Source: Salinisphaera sp.
GTDB lineage: Bacteria; Pseudomonadota; Gammaproteobacteria; Nevskiales; Salinisphaeraceae
DNA length: 54,082 nt
Direction: 5' to 3'
Assembly: GCA_027858915.1 (NCBI GenBank)
Contig: JAQIBT010000119.1
Span: 1 to 54,082, forward strand
How positions within the stretch are numbered: the first letter of the stretch is position 1; each line of letters begins with the position of its first letter. Positions 10,138-19,010 of this stretch are shown here, in pieces. The position numbers were made by a program, and so were the translations under genes. The notes below the pieces were generated by a model. The model did no database searches. It saw only the letters and a program-made list of their open reading frames with translations, and was not told where the DNA came from.

Positions 10138-11454
10138 ATGAGTTCGTCGCATGCCCGCCCCGGACCGCGCTCAATCGAACTGTTTGAGCGTGCGCAGCGC
10201 ACTATCCCGGGCGGTGTGAATTCACCGGCCCGTGCCTTCAACGGGGTGGGCGGCGGCGCGCCCGCGTTCATCGATCGTGCCAAAGGCGCTTATATCATCG
10301 ATGTCGACGGCAACGAATACGTCGACTACGTCGGCTCGTACGGGCCGATGATCCTCGGCCATGCCGATCCACAGGTGATTGAGGCGATCCAGAAGCAGGC
10401 AGCCAAGGGCTTATCCTTCGGCGCGCCGACCGGGCTCGAGGTCGAGCTGGCAGAATTGATCTGTGACATGGTGGGCTCGATCGAATCGGTGCGCATGGTC
10501 AACTCCGGCACCGAAGCCGCAATGACTGCCCTGCGCCTGGCTCGTGGCTATACCGGGCGCAAGAAAGTCATCAAGTTCGCCGGCAACTATCACGGCCACG
10601 TCGACGCACTGCTGGTGAATGCCGGCTCGGGCCCTTTGACGCTCGGCATCCCCGGCTCGCCCGGCATCCCCGAGGCAGTGGTCGCCGACACCCTGGTAGC
10701 AACCTACAACGATCTCGATTCGGTGGCCGAGGCGTTTGCGGCCCACGGCGACGACATTGCCTGCGTCATGGTCGAGCCGGTCGCGGGCAACATGAACTGT
10801 ATCCCGCCTGTGGAAGGTTTTCTCGAAGGCCTGCGCAGTCTGTGCGACGCGCATGGCACGCTGCTCGTTTTCGATGAGGTGATGACCGGTTTCCGCGTAC
10901 ATCCGGGCTGTGCTCAGGCCTTGTTCGGCGTCACGCCCGATGTGACTGCGCTGGGCAAGATCGTGGGCGGCGGCATGCCGGTGGGTGCGGTCGGCGCTTC
11001 CAGACAGGTGATGGAAACGCTGGCACCCACTGGCCCAGTTTACCAGGCCGGCACCTTATCAGGCCATCCGCTGGGCATGGCTGCCGGCATCGCCACGCTG
11101 TCACAGCTCGCCGATGGCAGCGTGCACCGGGCCATCGCGCCGAAACTGGCCACGCTGCGAAAAGGCCTGGCCGAACACGCGACGCGCCACGGCGTGCCGT
11201 TCCTGACCCAGGCGGCCGGCGCCATGTTCGGCATGTTCTTTACCGACCAGCCGCGCGTCGAACGCTTCGATGATGTGGCGGCCTGCGATATCGACGGTTT
11301 TTCGCGTTTCTTCCACGGCATGCTGGACAACGGTGTCTATCTCGCCCCGGCGGCCTTCGAGGCCGCGTTCATCTCGCGGGCCCACGACGACGAAGCCATC
11401 GAACGTACGCTGGCGGCGGCCGACAAGGCGTTCGCGGCAGTCGCCCAGGCCTGA
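10138..11454 (+). CDS. hemL: Glutamate-1-semialdehyde 2,1-aminomutase
   Basis: HemL converts glutamate-1-semialdehyde to 5-aminolevulinate, the first committed tetrapyrrole precursor in bacteria using the C5 pathway. The 438-residue PLP enzyme has the usual features: [18 protein letters not shown] at the start, [27 protein letters not shown] and the PLP lysine in [13 protein letters not shown]. Its placement after thiE is common in gammaproteobacteria. Heme supply links loosely to the ctaA/ctaB and cysI genes further along. Confidence 0.96.
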   Translation: MSSSHARPGPRSIELFERAQRTIPGGVNSPARAFNGVGGGAPAFIDRAKGAYIIDVDGNEYVDYVGSYGPMILGHADPQVIEAIQKQAAKGLSFGAPTGLEVELAELICDMVGSIESVRMVNSGTEAAMTALRLARGYTGRKKVIKFAGNYHGHVDALLVNAGSGPLTLGIPGSPGIPEAVVADTLVATYNDLDSVAEAFAAHGDDIACVMVEPVAGNMNCIPPVEGFLEGLRSLCDAHGTLLVFDEVMTGFRVHPGCAQALFGVTPDVTALGKIVGGGMPVGAVGASRQVMETLAPTGPVYQAGTLSGHPLGMAAGIATLSQLADGSVHRAIAPKLATLRKGLAEHATRHGVPFLTQAAGAMFGMFFTDQPRVERFDDVAACDIDGFSRFFHGMLDNGVYLAPAAFEAAFISRAHDDEAIERTLAAADKAFAAVAQA

Positions 11455-11469
11455 CCGGACCGAGCAGCG

Positions 11470-13515
11470 ATGGAACACGGCGTGATCGCCGATATCCTGG
11501 CCTGGATCGCGGCGCATCCAAACGCGGCGATCAGCGTCGTGTTCGCGGTCGCCGTCGCGGAGTCGATCTTCCTGTTCGGCCTGCTGATTCCGGGCGCGAT
11601 CTTCATGTTCACCTTCGGCGCCCTGATCGGCGGCGATGCCATGTCGATGACGGCCACCTTCGCGGCCGCGATCATCGGCACCTTCATCGGCGACGGCGGC
11701 AGCTACATGCTGGGCCGGCTCTATCGTGGCCGGCTCCATGCCCTGCCGGGGTTGTCGCGTATCCCCGGCGGCGTCGCCCGGGGTGAGGCGTTTTTCGCCC
11801 GGCACGGCGGCAAGGGCATCATTCTCGGCCGGCTGATCGGTGCGCTACGGCCAATCATGCCGACTGTCGCCGGTGCCGCCGGCCTGTCCGTGACGCGCTT
11901 CGTGATCATGGACATCATTGCCACCGCCATCTGGGCGCCGTTGTATATCCTGCCGGGGGTGGTACTCGGGGCGTCACTGGACCTGGCGGCACAGGTCGTT
12001 ACTCGGCTGGCGATTCTACTGATCGGCGGTGCGGCCATCGTCTGGGCATTGATGGCCACCGCCCGTTTTCTGATCGCGGCAGGACAGGCAATCGGGCGGC
12101 GCTATGCCGAACAATTGCTGGCATGGAGCCGACATCATCGGCGGCTCGGGCTGCTGGGCCCCGCGCTTGCGGATCCGCGCCAGCCAGAGATTCCCGCGCT
12201 TGCGGTAGCTGCCACGCTGCTGATGGCGGTGATCGCCGTACTCTACCTGTTGCTCTGGGGCTGGGACGGCAACCGCTATCCGACCCGCTTCGATGCCATC
12301 GCCTTCTATCTGCTGCAAAGCCTGCATACCCCGCTCGCCGACGGTTTTGCCCGGATGGTGGCTGAACTCGGGGCGCCGTTGATCTATCTGCCGTTCGCCG
12401 GGGTGATCTTCATCGTGCTGTCGGCAATGGGCAACTGGCGAGCGGCCGGCCACTGGCTGGTAGCCGTGCTGTTCTCGGCGCTCGCCACGGTGCTGCTGGG
12501 ATGGCTGCTCGCTATCCCGGCGCCGCTCGCGTTCTTCCATGGTCATGCCTTTGCCCCCGTACTCGCGACCGGCGGTGGTCAGGACCTGGTGCTCTGCGCC
12601 ACAATCTATGGCCTGTTCGGACGAATAGTCGCGGCCCGCAGCTCAGAGGCTATTCGGTCTTACTACTATTCGGCGACGGTCGCCGGCGTCAGCCTGATTG
12701 CCCTGTGCCGACTGTATCTGGGCCTGGACTGGGCCAGCGATACCGTGATCGGACTGGCTGGCGCATTTGTCTGGATTAACATGCTGGTGCTTGGCTACCG
12801 GCGTCAGCGCCCACGCCCGGTCCGCGGGCAACCGGTGCTGACAGTCCTGGGTGGCTTTGTCATCGTCGCCGGCCTGTTGGCCGTGCTCCCCGACAGCGCT
12901 CTGCGCCGACTGCCAGTGATTGACACGCCAGCGACCGGAGCACCGGTGGCCAACTGGTCGCACCAAGGCTACGAGAATCTGGCTGATCACCAGCTGGATC
13001 TGCGCGGACAGCAAGGCGCCCTGCTTAATGTACAGGCGGCCGGTGAACGGGAGTCTCTTGTCGAGACGCTGGGTGAAAGTGGCTGGGTCGCTCCACCCAG
13101 GCTGGGGCCCGGCCAGGCGCTGCGCAGTCTGGCGCCGGATACCGCCATCGACGAATTGGCGGTGATGCCACGCGTACACGACGGCCGACGTGCCGGTATC
13201 ACACTCGTGCACAGTGCGCCGGACGGCCGGAGTCCCGCGCGCTGGGTGCTGCGACTCTGGCCTACCGGGCGGACAACCCAGAACGACCACGTGCCTCTGT
13301 GGGTCGGCATGGTCGACGCCCAGGTGGTCAATCACGAATTGCATATGCTGGCCACGGCCAACGACGACGCCAGCTATCGCAATGCTTCGAGCTTTCTGAT
13401 GAGCACGCTGCGCAAGGCCGGTATCGGTTATCAGCTGATCGATCGCGACGACAAGCAACTGGTGCTGTTGTGGTCCCGAACGGCCAGTGCGAATGCTACA
13501 GTAGCGCCCGACTAA
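11470..13515 (+). CDS. DedA / PAP2-like / LssY fusion membrane protein
   Basis: This 681-residue fusion has three parts. Residues about 10-195 are a DedA/VTT (SNARE-associated) membrane domain, with the GRLIGALRPIMPTVAG segment. Residues about 245-445 are a PAP2-like multi-helix domain. The C-terminal 220 residues resemble LssY and contain WVLRLWP and LVLLWSR. The PAP2 signature is degenerate: the expected SRx5Hx3D reads C413-R414-x5-D420-x3-D424, and PSGH is replaced by FHGH (356-359). The protein may be a lipid-handling transporter without phosphatase activity. It starts 15 bp after hemL. Confidence 0.85.
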   Translation: MEHGVIADILAWIAAHPNAAISVVFAVAVAESIFLFGLLIPGAIFMFTFGALIGGDAMSMTATFAAAIIGTFIGDGGSYMLGRLYRGRLHALPGLSRIPGGVARGEAFFARHGGKGIILGRLIGALRPIMPTVAGAAGLSVTRFVIMDIIATAIWAPLYILPGVVLGASLDLAAQVVTRLAILLIGGAAIVWALMATARFLIAAGQAIGRRYAEQLLAWSRHHRRLGLLGPALADPRQPEIPALAVAATLLMAVIAVLYLLLWGWDGNRYPTRFDAIAFYLLQSLHTPLADGFARMVAELGAPLIYLPFAGVIFIVLSAMGNWRAAGHWLVAVLFSALATVLLGWLLAIPAPLAFFHGHAFAPVLATGGGQDLVLCATIYGLFGRIVAARSSEAIRSYYYSATVAGVSLIALCRLYLGLDWASDTVIGLAGAFVWINMLVLGYRRQRPRPVRGQPVLTVLGGFVIVAGLLAVLPDSALRRLPVIDTPATGAPVANWSHQGYENLADHQLDLRGQQGALLNVQAAGERESLVETLGESGWVAPPRLGPGQALRSLAPDTAIDELAVMPRVHDGRRAGITLVHSAPDGRSPARWVLRLWPTGRTTQNDHVPLWVGMVDAQVVNHELHMLATANDDASYRNASSFLMSTLRKAGIGYQLIDRDDKQLVLLWSRTASANATVAPD

Positions 13516-13575
13516 GCCGGGCCGATTCCGGCCTGTTACCTGGTTTTTTCAATCCAACGCCGACACACGCCGCTC

Positions 13576-14538
13576 ATGGCCAAACCGCTTTCCTCGCGCA
13601 AGACCACCAAACTCAAACAGCCGGGTTTTCTCACCCGCATGCGGGCCAGCCTGAACAAGGGCGAGTCCTGGCTGACCTACGATCTGCGCAATCTGTTGCC
13701 CGGCGAGACTGTCGATCAGGACGCGCTCGACGAATTGGAAACCCAGCTGCTGCTGGCCGACGTTGGCGTCGACGCCACCGGCCAGGTGATGCGGCGGCTG
13801 CAGACCTTGTTCGACGGCGGCCAACTGCGTACCGGCAAGGATCTGGGCCGGGCGCTGCGCGAGCATCTGGGTAATATTCTCGAGCCCTGTGAAGCGCCGC
13901 TCGAGATTCCCGACGATATCCGGCCCTATGTCATCCTCATGGTCGGCGTGAACGGCGTCGGAAAGACAACGACCATTGGCAAACTGGCCAAGAAACTCCA
14001 GAAGTCCGGCTTGTCGGTGATGCTGGCTGCCGGCGACACCTTCCGCGCGGCCGCCGTCGAGCAGTTGCAGGGCTGGGGAGAACGCAACAATGTGCCGGTG
14101 GTCTCGCAGGGCTCGGGGGCCGACCCGGCGTCTGTGGTGTTCGACGCCTATGCACGGGCCAAGGCACGTGGTATCGACGTACTGATCGCTGATACCGCCG
14201 GCCGTCTGCATACGCAGGGCCATCTGATGGATGAGCTCAAGAAGATCAAGCGCGTGATCGGCAAGCAAGACGAGACGGCGCCGCATGAAGTCATGCTGGT
14301 AGTGGACGCCACCACCGGCGGCAACGCATTGCAACAGGCAGTCGCTTTCAACGAGGCCGTGGGACTGACCGGGATTACCGTGACCAAGCTCGACGGCTCG
14401 GCCTCGGGCGGTATCGTATTTGCCATTGCACAGCAGCTGGAACTGCCGCTGCGCTTCATCGGCGTCGGTGAAACCGTGGACGATCTGGGCGTGTTCGAGT
14501 CCAACCACTTCATGGACGCACTGTTCTCGCGCGATTGA
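13576..14538 (+). CDS. ftsY: Signal recognition particle receptor
   Basis: FtsY docks SRP-ribosome complexes at the membrane for co-translational insertion. The 320-residue protein has the N domain followed by the SRP-type GTPase G domain: P-loop GVNGVGKTTT (124-133), DTFRAAAVEQL, DTAGR, TKLDGSASGG and the C-terminal IGVGETVDDLGVFE. It lacks the long acidic A domain of E. coli FtsY and begins with a short basic stretch, as in many bacteria. It heads the conserved ftsY-ftsE-ftsX-rpoH order. Confidence 0.96.
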   Translation: MAKPLSSRKTTKLKQPGFLTRMRASLNKGESWLTYDLRNLLPGETVDQDALDELETQLLLADVGVDATGQVMRRLQTLFDGGQLRTGKDLGRALREHLGNILEPCEAPLEIPDDIRPYVILMVGVNGVGKTTTIGKLAKKLQKSGLSVMLAAGDTFRAAAVEQLQGWGERNNVPVVSQGSGADPASVVFDAYARAKARGIDVLIADTAGRLHTQGHLMDELKKIKRVIGKQDETAPHEVMLVVDATTGGNALQQAVAFNEAVGLTGITVTKLDGSASGGIVFAIAQQLELPLRFIGVGETVDDLGVFESNHFMDALFSRD

Positions 14539-14640
14539 TACCCACCTGCAAAATGATGACCGACGAATCCAAAAACAAAACGCCCGCAAGCGTTCCGGCT
14601 TTAGTCGGCGCAATCTGCGGATGAAGTGCCTTCTGTATTA

Positions 14641-14670
14641 TTGGCGTTCATTGGCGTTCATTGGCGGACA
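14641..14670 (+). repeat. Tandem decamer TTGGCGTTCA before ftsE
   Basis: TTGGCGTTCA occurs twice in tandem (14641-14650 and 14651-14660), followed by a partial third unit TTGGCGGACA (14661-14670). It ends 15 bp before the chosen ftsE start and lies inside a possible 20-codon in-frame extension. Because the unit is 10 bp, a change in copy number would shift that extension out of frame but leave the GTG start untouched. Confidence 0.7.
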
Positions 14671-14685
14671 AGGTTTCTGTCTTTC

Positions 14686-15375
14686 GTGACCGATATCGTG
14701 GCTTTTCAGGACGTTGCCAAGCGCTATCCGGGCGGCAAGATCGCGCTGGAGAACGTATCGCTGACGCTGGCACGCGGCGAAATGGCATTCCTCACCGGTC
14801 ACTCGGGGGCCGGCAAATCGACCCTGATGAAGCTGATCGGGCTGATCGAGCGCCCGACGCGTGGCCAGGTGGTAATCAACGGCATCGATCTGGCCCGTGT
14901 GCCCCGACGCCAGATACCCCGCTATCGGCAGCGTCTGGGGCTGATCTTCCAGAACTACAACCTGCTGTTCGATCGCACCGTATTCGATAATGTAGCGCTA
15001 CCGCTGGTGATCCGCGGGATCGCGCATCGGGATATTGCGCGCCGGGTACGCGCTGCGCTGGACACGGTTGGCCTGTTGTCGCATGAGCGCAAGTTTCCGA
15101 TCACGCTGTCTGGCGGAGAGCAACAACGCATCGGCATTGCCCGCGCCGTGGTTGACCGGCCCTATCTGCTGCTGGCCGATGAGCCGACCGGCAACCTCGA
15201 CCCAGCCCTGTCGGCGGATATCATGCGGCTGTTCCACCGCCTCAACGAGACCGGTACCAGCATCATGATCGCCACCCATGCCGTGGACCTGGTCGAGCGC
15301 ATGGGTCATCGACGGATCGCGTTGGATCACGGCCATCTGGACGGCCAGCTGGCTCATGAGTCGACGGGCGCCTGA
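14686..15375 (+). CDS. ftsE: Cell-division ABC transporter ATP-binding protein
   Basis: FtsE is the ATPase of the FtsEX complex that couples division to septal peptidoglycan hydrolase activation. The 229-residue protein has Walker A GHSGAGKST (38-46), the Q-loop at IFQN, the signature LSGGEQQR (141-148) and Walker B LLLADE (161-166). A GTG start was chosen because the product then begins with the family pattern TDIVAFQDVAKRYPGG; an ATG 20 codons upstream is the alternative. ftsX begins 2 bp after the stop. Confidence 0.93.
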   Translation: MTDIVAFQDVAKRYPGGKIALENVSLTLARGEMAFLTGHSGAGKSTLMKLIGLIERPTRGQVVINGIDLARVPRRQIPRYRQRLGLIFQNYNLLFDRTVFDNVALPLVIRGIAHRDIARRVRAALDTVGLLSHERKFPITLSGGEQQRIGIARAVVDRPYLLLADEPTGNLDPALSADIMRLFHRLNETGTSIMIATHAVDLVERMGHRRIALDHGHLDGQLAHESTGA

Positions 15376-15377
15376 GC

Positions 15378-16349
15378 ATGGCCACGTCGCGCCATCGCAG
15401 TCGTCGTGCAGGCGCCTCCCAACCGGCGACCGTCGCCCTGCGCGGCTGGCTGCTGGCCCACGCCCGCTGTTCACTCGAGAGTCTGGGTCGACTGCATCGG
15501 CGTTGGCTGACCAGTCTGTTGACCACACTGGTGATCGGCATTGCGCTGGCCCTGCCGACCGGCCTGTATATCGTCGCCAAGAACCTGGATACGCTGTCGA
15601 GCAGTTGGCACCGCTCGATACAGATCTCCCTGTATCTGAAGCAGGACGTCGCAGCAGACGACGGCGCCGCGCTGGCGCAGCGATTAGCCAGCGACGATGA
15701 CATCGAGCAGACTCATTTTATCTCGGCCGCCCAGGGCCTGGCTGATTTTCGCAAGAACTCGGGGTTCGGAGCCGCCATCGATGCCCTGGGCAAGAATCCT
15801 CTGCCCGGCGTGATCGAGGTCACGCCGCGCGCCAGCATGCCAGCGGCCGCGGTAAGTGAGCTGGTCGAGCGCCTGGGGCGTAACACGAGCGTCGAACGGG
15901 CCGAAATGGATCAGGCCTGGCTGCGCCGACTGACCGCGATCCTCGGCCTGGTCTCGCGGGCTTCCTGGGTGATCGGCCTGTTGTTATCGGCCGCGGTGCT
16001 GTTCATCGTCGGCAACACCATCCGGCTCGATATCGAGAACAGACGTGAAGAGATCGAGGTGATGAAACTGCTGGGCGCCACCGATGCCTTCATCCGGCGG
16101 CCGTTTCTCTACAGCGGCATCTGGTACGGGTTGCTCGGATCCATTCTCGCGCTGGTCGTGCTGGGCGGCTGCTATATCGCACTAGGCGGGCCGCTGGCCA
16201 CCCTGACCGCTTCCTACAACGGCAGCCTCGAAACGCGCGGGCTGGGGTCTGGCGGCGCACTAGGCGTACTGGCGATCGGTATTTTGCTCGGCTGGGCCGG
16301 CTGCGCGATCAGCGTCAACCGCCGCCTGGCGGCGATCGAGCCTCGCTAA
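15378..16349 (+). CDS. ftsX: Cell-division protein FtsX
   Basis: FtsX is the membrane partner of FtsE. The 323-residue protein has a basic cytoplasmic N-terminus, a first membrane segment (about residues 44-66), a periplasmic loop containing the ISLYLKQDV and MDQAWLRRL segments, and three further membrane segments. Between TM2 and TM3 lies the cytoplasmic DIENRREEIEVMKLLGATDAFIRRPFLYSG stretch typical of the family. It is almost contiguous with ftsE and precedes rpoH. Confidence 0.94.
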   Translation: MATSRHRSRRAGASQPATVALRGWLLAHARCSLESLGRLHRRWLTSLLTTLVIGIALALPTGLYIVAKNLDTLSSSWHRSIQISLYLKQDVAADDGAALAQRLASDDDIEQTHFISAAQGLADFRKNSGFGAAIDALGKNPLPGVIEVTPRASMPAAAVSELVERLGRNTSVERAEMDQAWLRRLTAILGLVSRASWVIGLLLSAAVLFIVGNTIRLDIENRREEIEVMKLLGATDAFIRRPFLYSGIWYGLLGSILALVVLGGCYIALGGPLATLTASYNGSLETRGLGSGGALGVLAIGILLGWAGCAISVNRRLAAIEPR

Positions 16350-16362
16350 GCGGCTGAACTGG

Positions 16363-16384
16363 CTCATTTCATGGAAAATGAGCG
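16363..16384 (+). other. Hairpin between ftsX and rpoH
   Basis: GCTCATTT (16363-16370) pairs perfectly with AAATGAGC (16377-16384) across a six-base loop. It starts 13 bp after the ftsX stop. No T-run follows on the plus strand, so it is at best a weak terminator. It may instead be an mRNA-stability element or an operator upstream of rpoH. Confidence 0.4.
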
Positions 16385-16503
16385 ATAGACGGAACTTCAT
16401 CATGCCCAAACAGTCTGATCAGACAACCTATTGTTCATGCATCGATGCTTGCCGCATTTGCTAGACTAGGACCATCTGCCAAAAGTCCATGGAGGCTTTA
16501 ATC

Positions 16504-17379
<876 letters not shown>

Positions 17380-17399
17380 CCGGACCATGCGAACCGACA

Positions 17400-18986
17400 A
17401 TGGCTGATCGAACACGACGACGCCTGCTTGTGTCCGGCGCGGCATGGGCAGGCGCGTGTATGATTAGCCCCTTGTCTTCGGCGCTTGCAGCGGCCAATCC
17501 AACTGCGAGCCATGCTTTCAGCTATGATCGCCTGGTTCGCCAGGCGCAGCGATTGGCCGCCAGACCGTATGTCCCGCCCAGGCCCCGATACGACGAGCTT
17601 CTCAACAAGCTGAGCTACCAAGCCTTTACGAAGATTCGGACCCGCCCGGGCCACGAGCTTTGGCAGGGTACGAAATTACCGTTTGCAGTCGAATTCTTTC
17701 ATCTCGACGACAATACGCGTTTGCCGGTCGAGATCAATATCGTCAAACACGGCCGGGCGCACCGCCTGGCGTACGACCCGCGTACGTTCATCTATCCCGA
17801 CTCATCGTTGGCAGGCCACTTGCCCCACGATCTCGGCTACGGCGGTTTTAGGCTGCATGATCAGCGCAGCGACGGACATGAATGGCTGGCGTTCAAGGGC
17901 GCAAGCTATTTCCGCAGCCCGGGCACCGAGGACCAGTACGGTCTGTCAGCCCGCGGCATTGCTGTCGACACGGGCATGGGTGGCGACGAATCCTTCCCGC
18001 GTTTCACGCGGTTCTGGCTCTACAAGCCGGCCCCCGGTGATGACGCGATTACGATCTGCGCTCTGCTCGAGGGCGATCATCTGACCGGCGCCTACCGTAT
18101 GCGCTGTCGTCGCCCTGGCGACGTGATCATGGATATCGAAAGCCGGTTGTTCCAGCGCAAATCAATCGAGCGATTGGGCGTGGCACCGTTGACCAGCATG
18201 TTCTGGTTCAGCGAAACCAACGCCCGCCGCGGGGACGACTGGCGGCCGGAAGTTCACGACAGCGACGGCCTGGCAATCGCCACCGGCGCGGGCGAGCGTA
18301 TCTGGCGAGCGCTGGATAACCCGCCGCGACCTGACTACAGCGCGTTCTCCGATCACAATCCCCGCGGATTTGGTCTGCTCCAGCGTGATCGTGTCTTCGA
18401 TCATTACCAGGACAGTGCCGTATCCTTCGAACGACGCCCCAGCGCCTGGATTGAGCCACACGGCGACTGGGGCAAGGGCAGTGTGGGGTTGTTTGAATTA
18501 TCGACCAACGACGAAATCTACGACAACATCAATGCGTTCTGGGTACCCGAGAAACCGGCAATCGCGGGCACCGACTGGCGTTTCGACTATCGGCTGTACT
18601 GGACCGATCATCCGCCCTTCCCGCCAGCTATGGCTCGCGTCGCGGCAACCCGCACCGGGCGAGCGGGCAAACCGGGTAACTACAAGCAGCAAAAGCCGAT
18701 AGCGCGCAAGTTCGTGATCGATTTCGAGGGTGCCGTGATCGCCGGCCTTAAGCCGGAGACCAAGCTCAGCTTGGACGTATCAACCAGCAGCGGCAACATT
18801 GTCAATCCCTATGTGATACCGGTCGGCACCGCGACGCATCGCTGGCGCGCATTCTTCGACTGGACCGGCGACCTGCCAGCCAAACAGGCACCGGTCGTTC
18901 TGCAGGCAGTCCTGCGCGATGCCGACCACAGGACGCTTTCAGAGACCTGGGTCTACTCCTACTATCCCCGCGCTCTACCTGCCTGA
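17400..18986 (+). CDS. opgD: Periplasmic glucan biosynthesis protein, OpgD/MdoD type
   Basis: OpgG/OpgD proteins shape osmoregulated periplasmic glucans. This 528-residue protein begins with a twin-arginine-like signal (TRRRLLVSGAAW followed by a hydrophobic stretch and AxA), which points to OpgD rather than Sec-exported OpgG. Family landmarks include FSYDRLVRQAQRLA, FFHLDD, the FAKGAS-like AFKGASYFRSPG, QYGLSARGIAVDT, and the C-terminal immunoglobulin-like domain ending ETWVYSYYPR. It is convergent with an MscK-like channel, so two osmotic-stress genes end 24 bp apart. No opgH is in the window. Confidence 0.88.
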   Translation: MADRTRRRLLVSGAAWAGACMISPLSSALAAANPTASHAFSYDRLVRQAQRLAARPYVPPRPRYDELLNKLSYQAFTKIRTRPGHELWQGTKLPFAVEFFHLDDNTRLPVEINIVKHGRAHRLAYDPRTFIYPDSSLAGHLPHDLGYGGFRLHDQRSDGHEWLAFKGASYFRSPGTEDQYGLSARGIAVDTGMGGDESFPRFTRFWLYKPAPGDDAITICALLEGDHLTGAYRMRCRRPGDVIMDIESRLFQRKSIERLGVAPLTSMFWFSETNARRGDDWRPEVHDSDGLAIATGAGERIWRALDNPPRPDYSAFSDHNPRGFGLLQRDRVFDHYQDSAVSFERRPSAWIEPHGDWGKGSVGLFELSTNDEIYDNINAFWVPEKPAIAGTDWRFDYRLYWTDHPPFPPAMARVAATRTGRAGKPGNYKQQKPIARKFVIDFEGAVIAGLKPETKLSLDVSTSSGNIVNPYVIPVGTATHRWRAFFDWTGDLPAKQAPVVLQAVLRDADHRTLSETWVYSYYPRALPA

Positions 18987-19010
18987 AACAGCACAGCACC
19001 GGGTACCACG

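Noticed and set aside
13516-13575. Terminator between the LssY fusion gene and ftsY
   Set aside because: A short CCGG-rich inverted repeat precedes a T-run, but the stem is too weak to claim.
14626-14685. 20-residue N-terminal extension of FtsE
   Set aside because: Coded partly by a tandem repeat and absent from known FtsE proteins; the GTG at 14686 gives the normal N-terminus.
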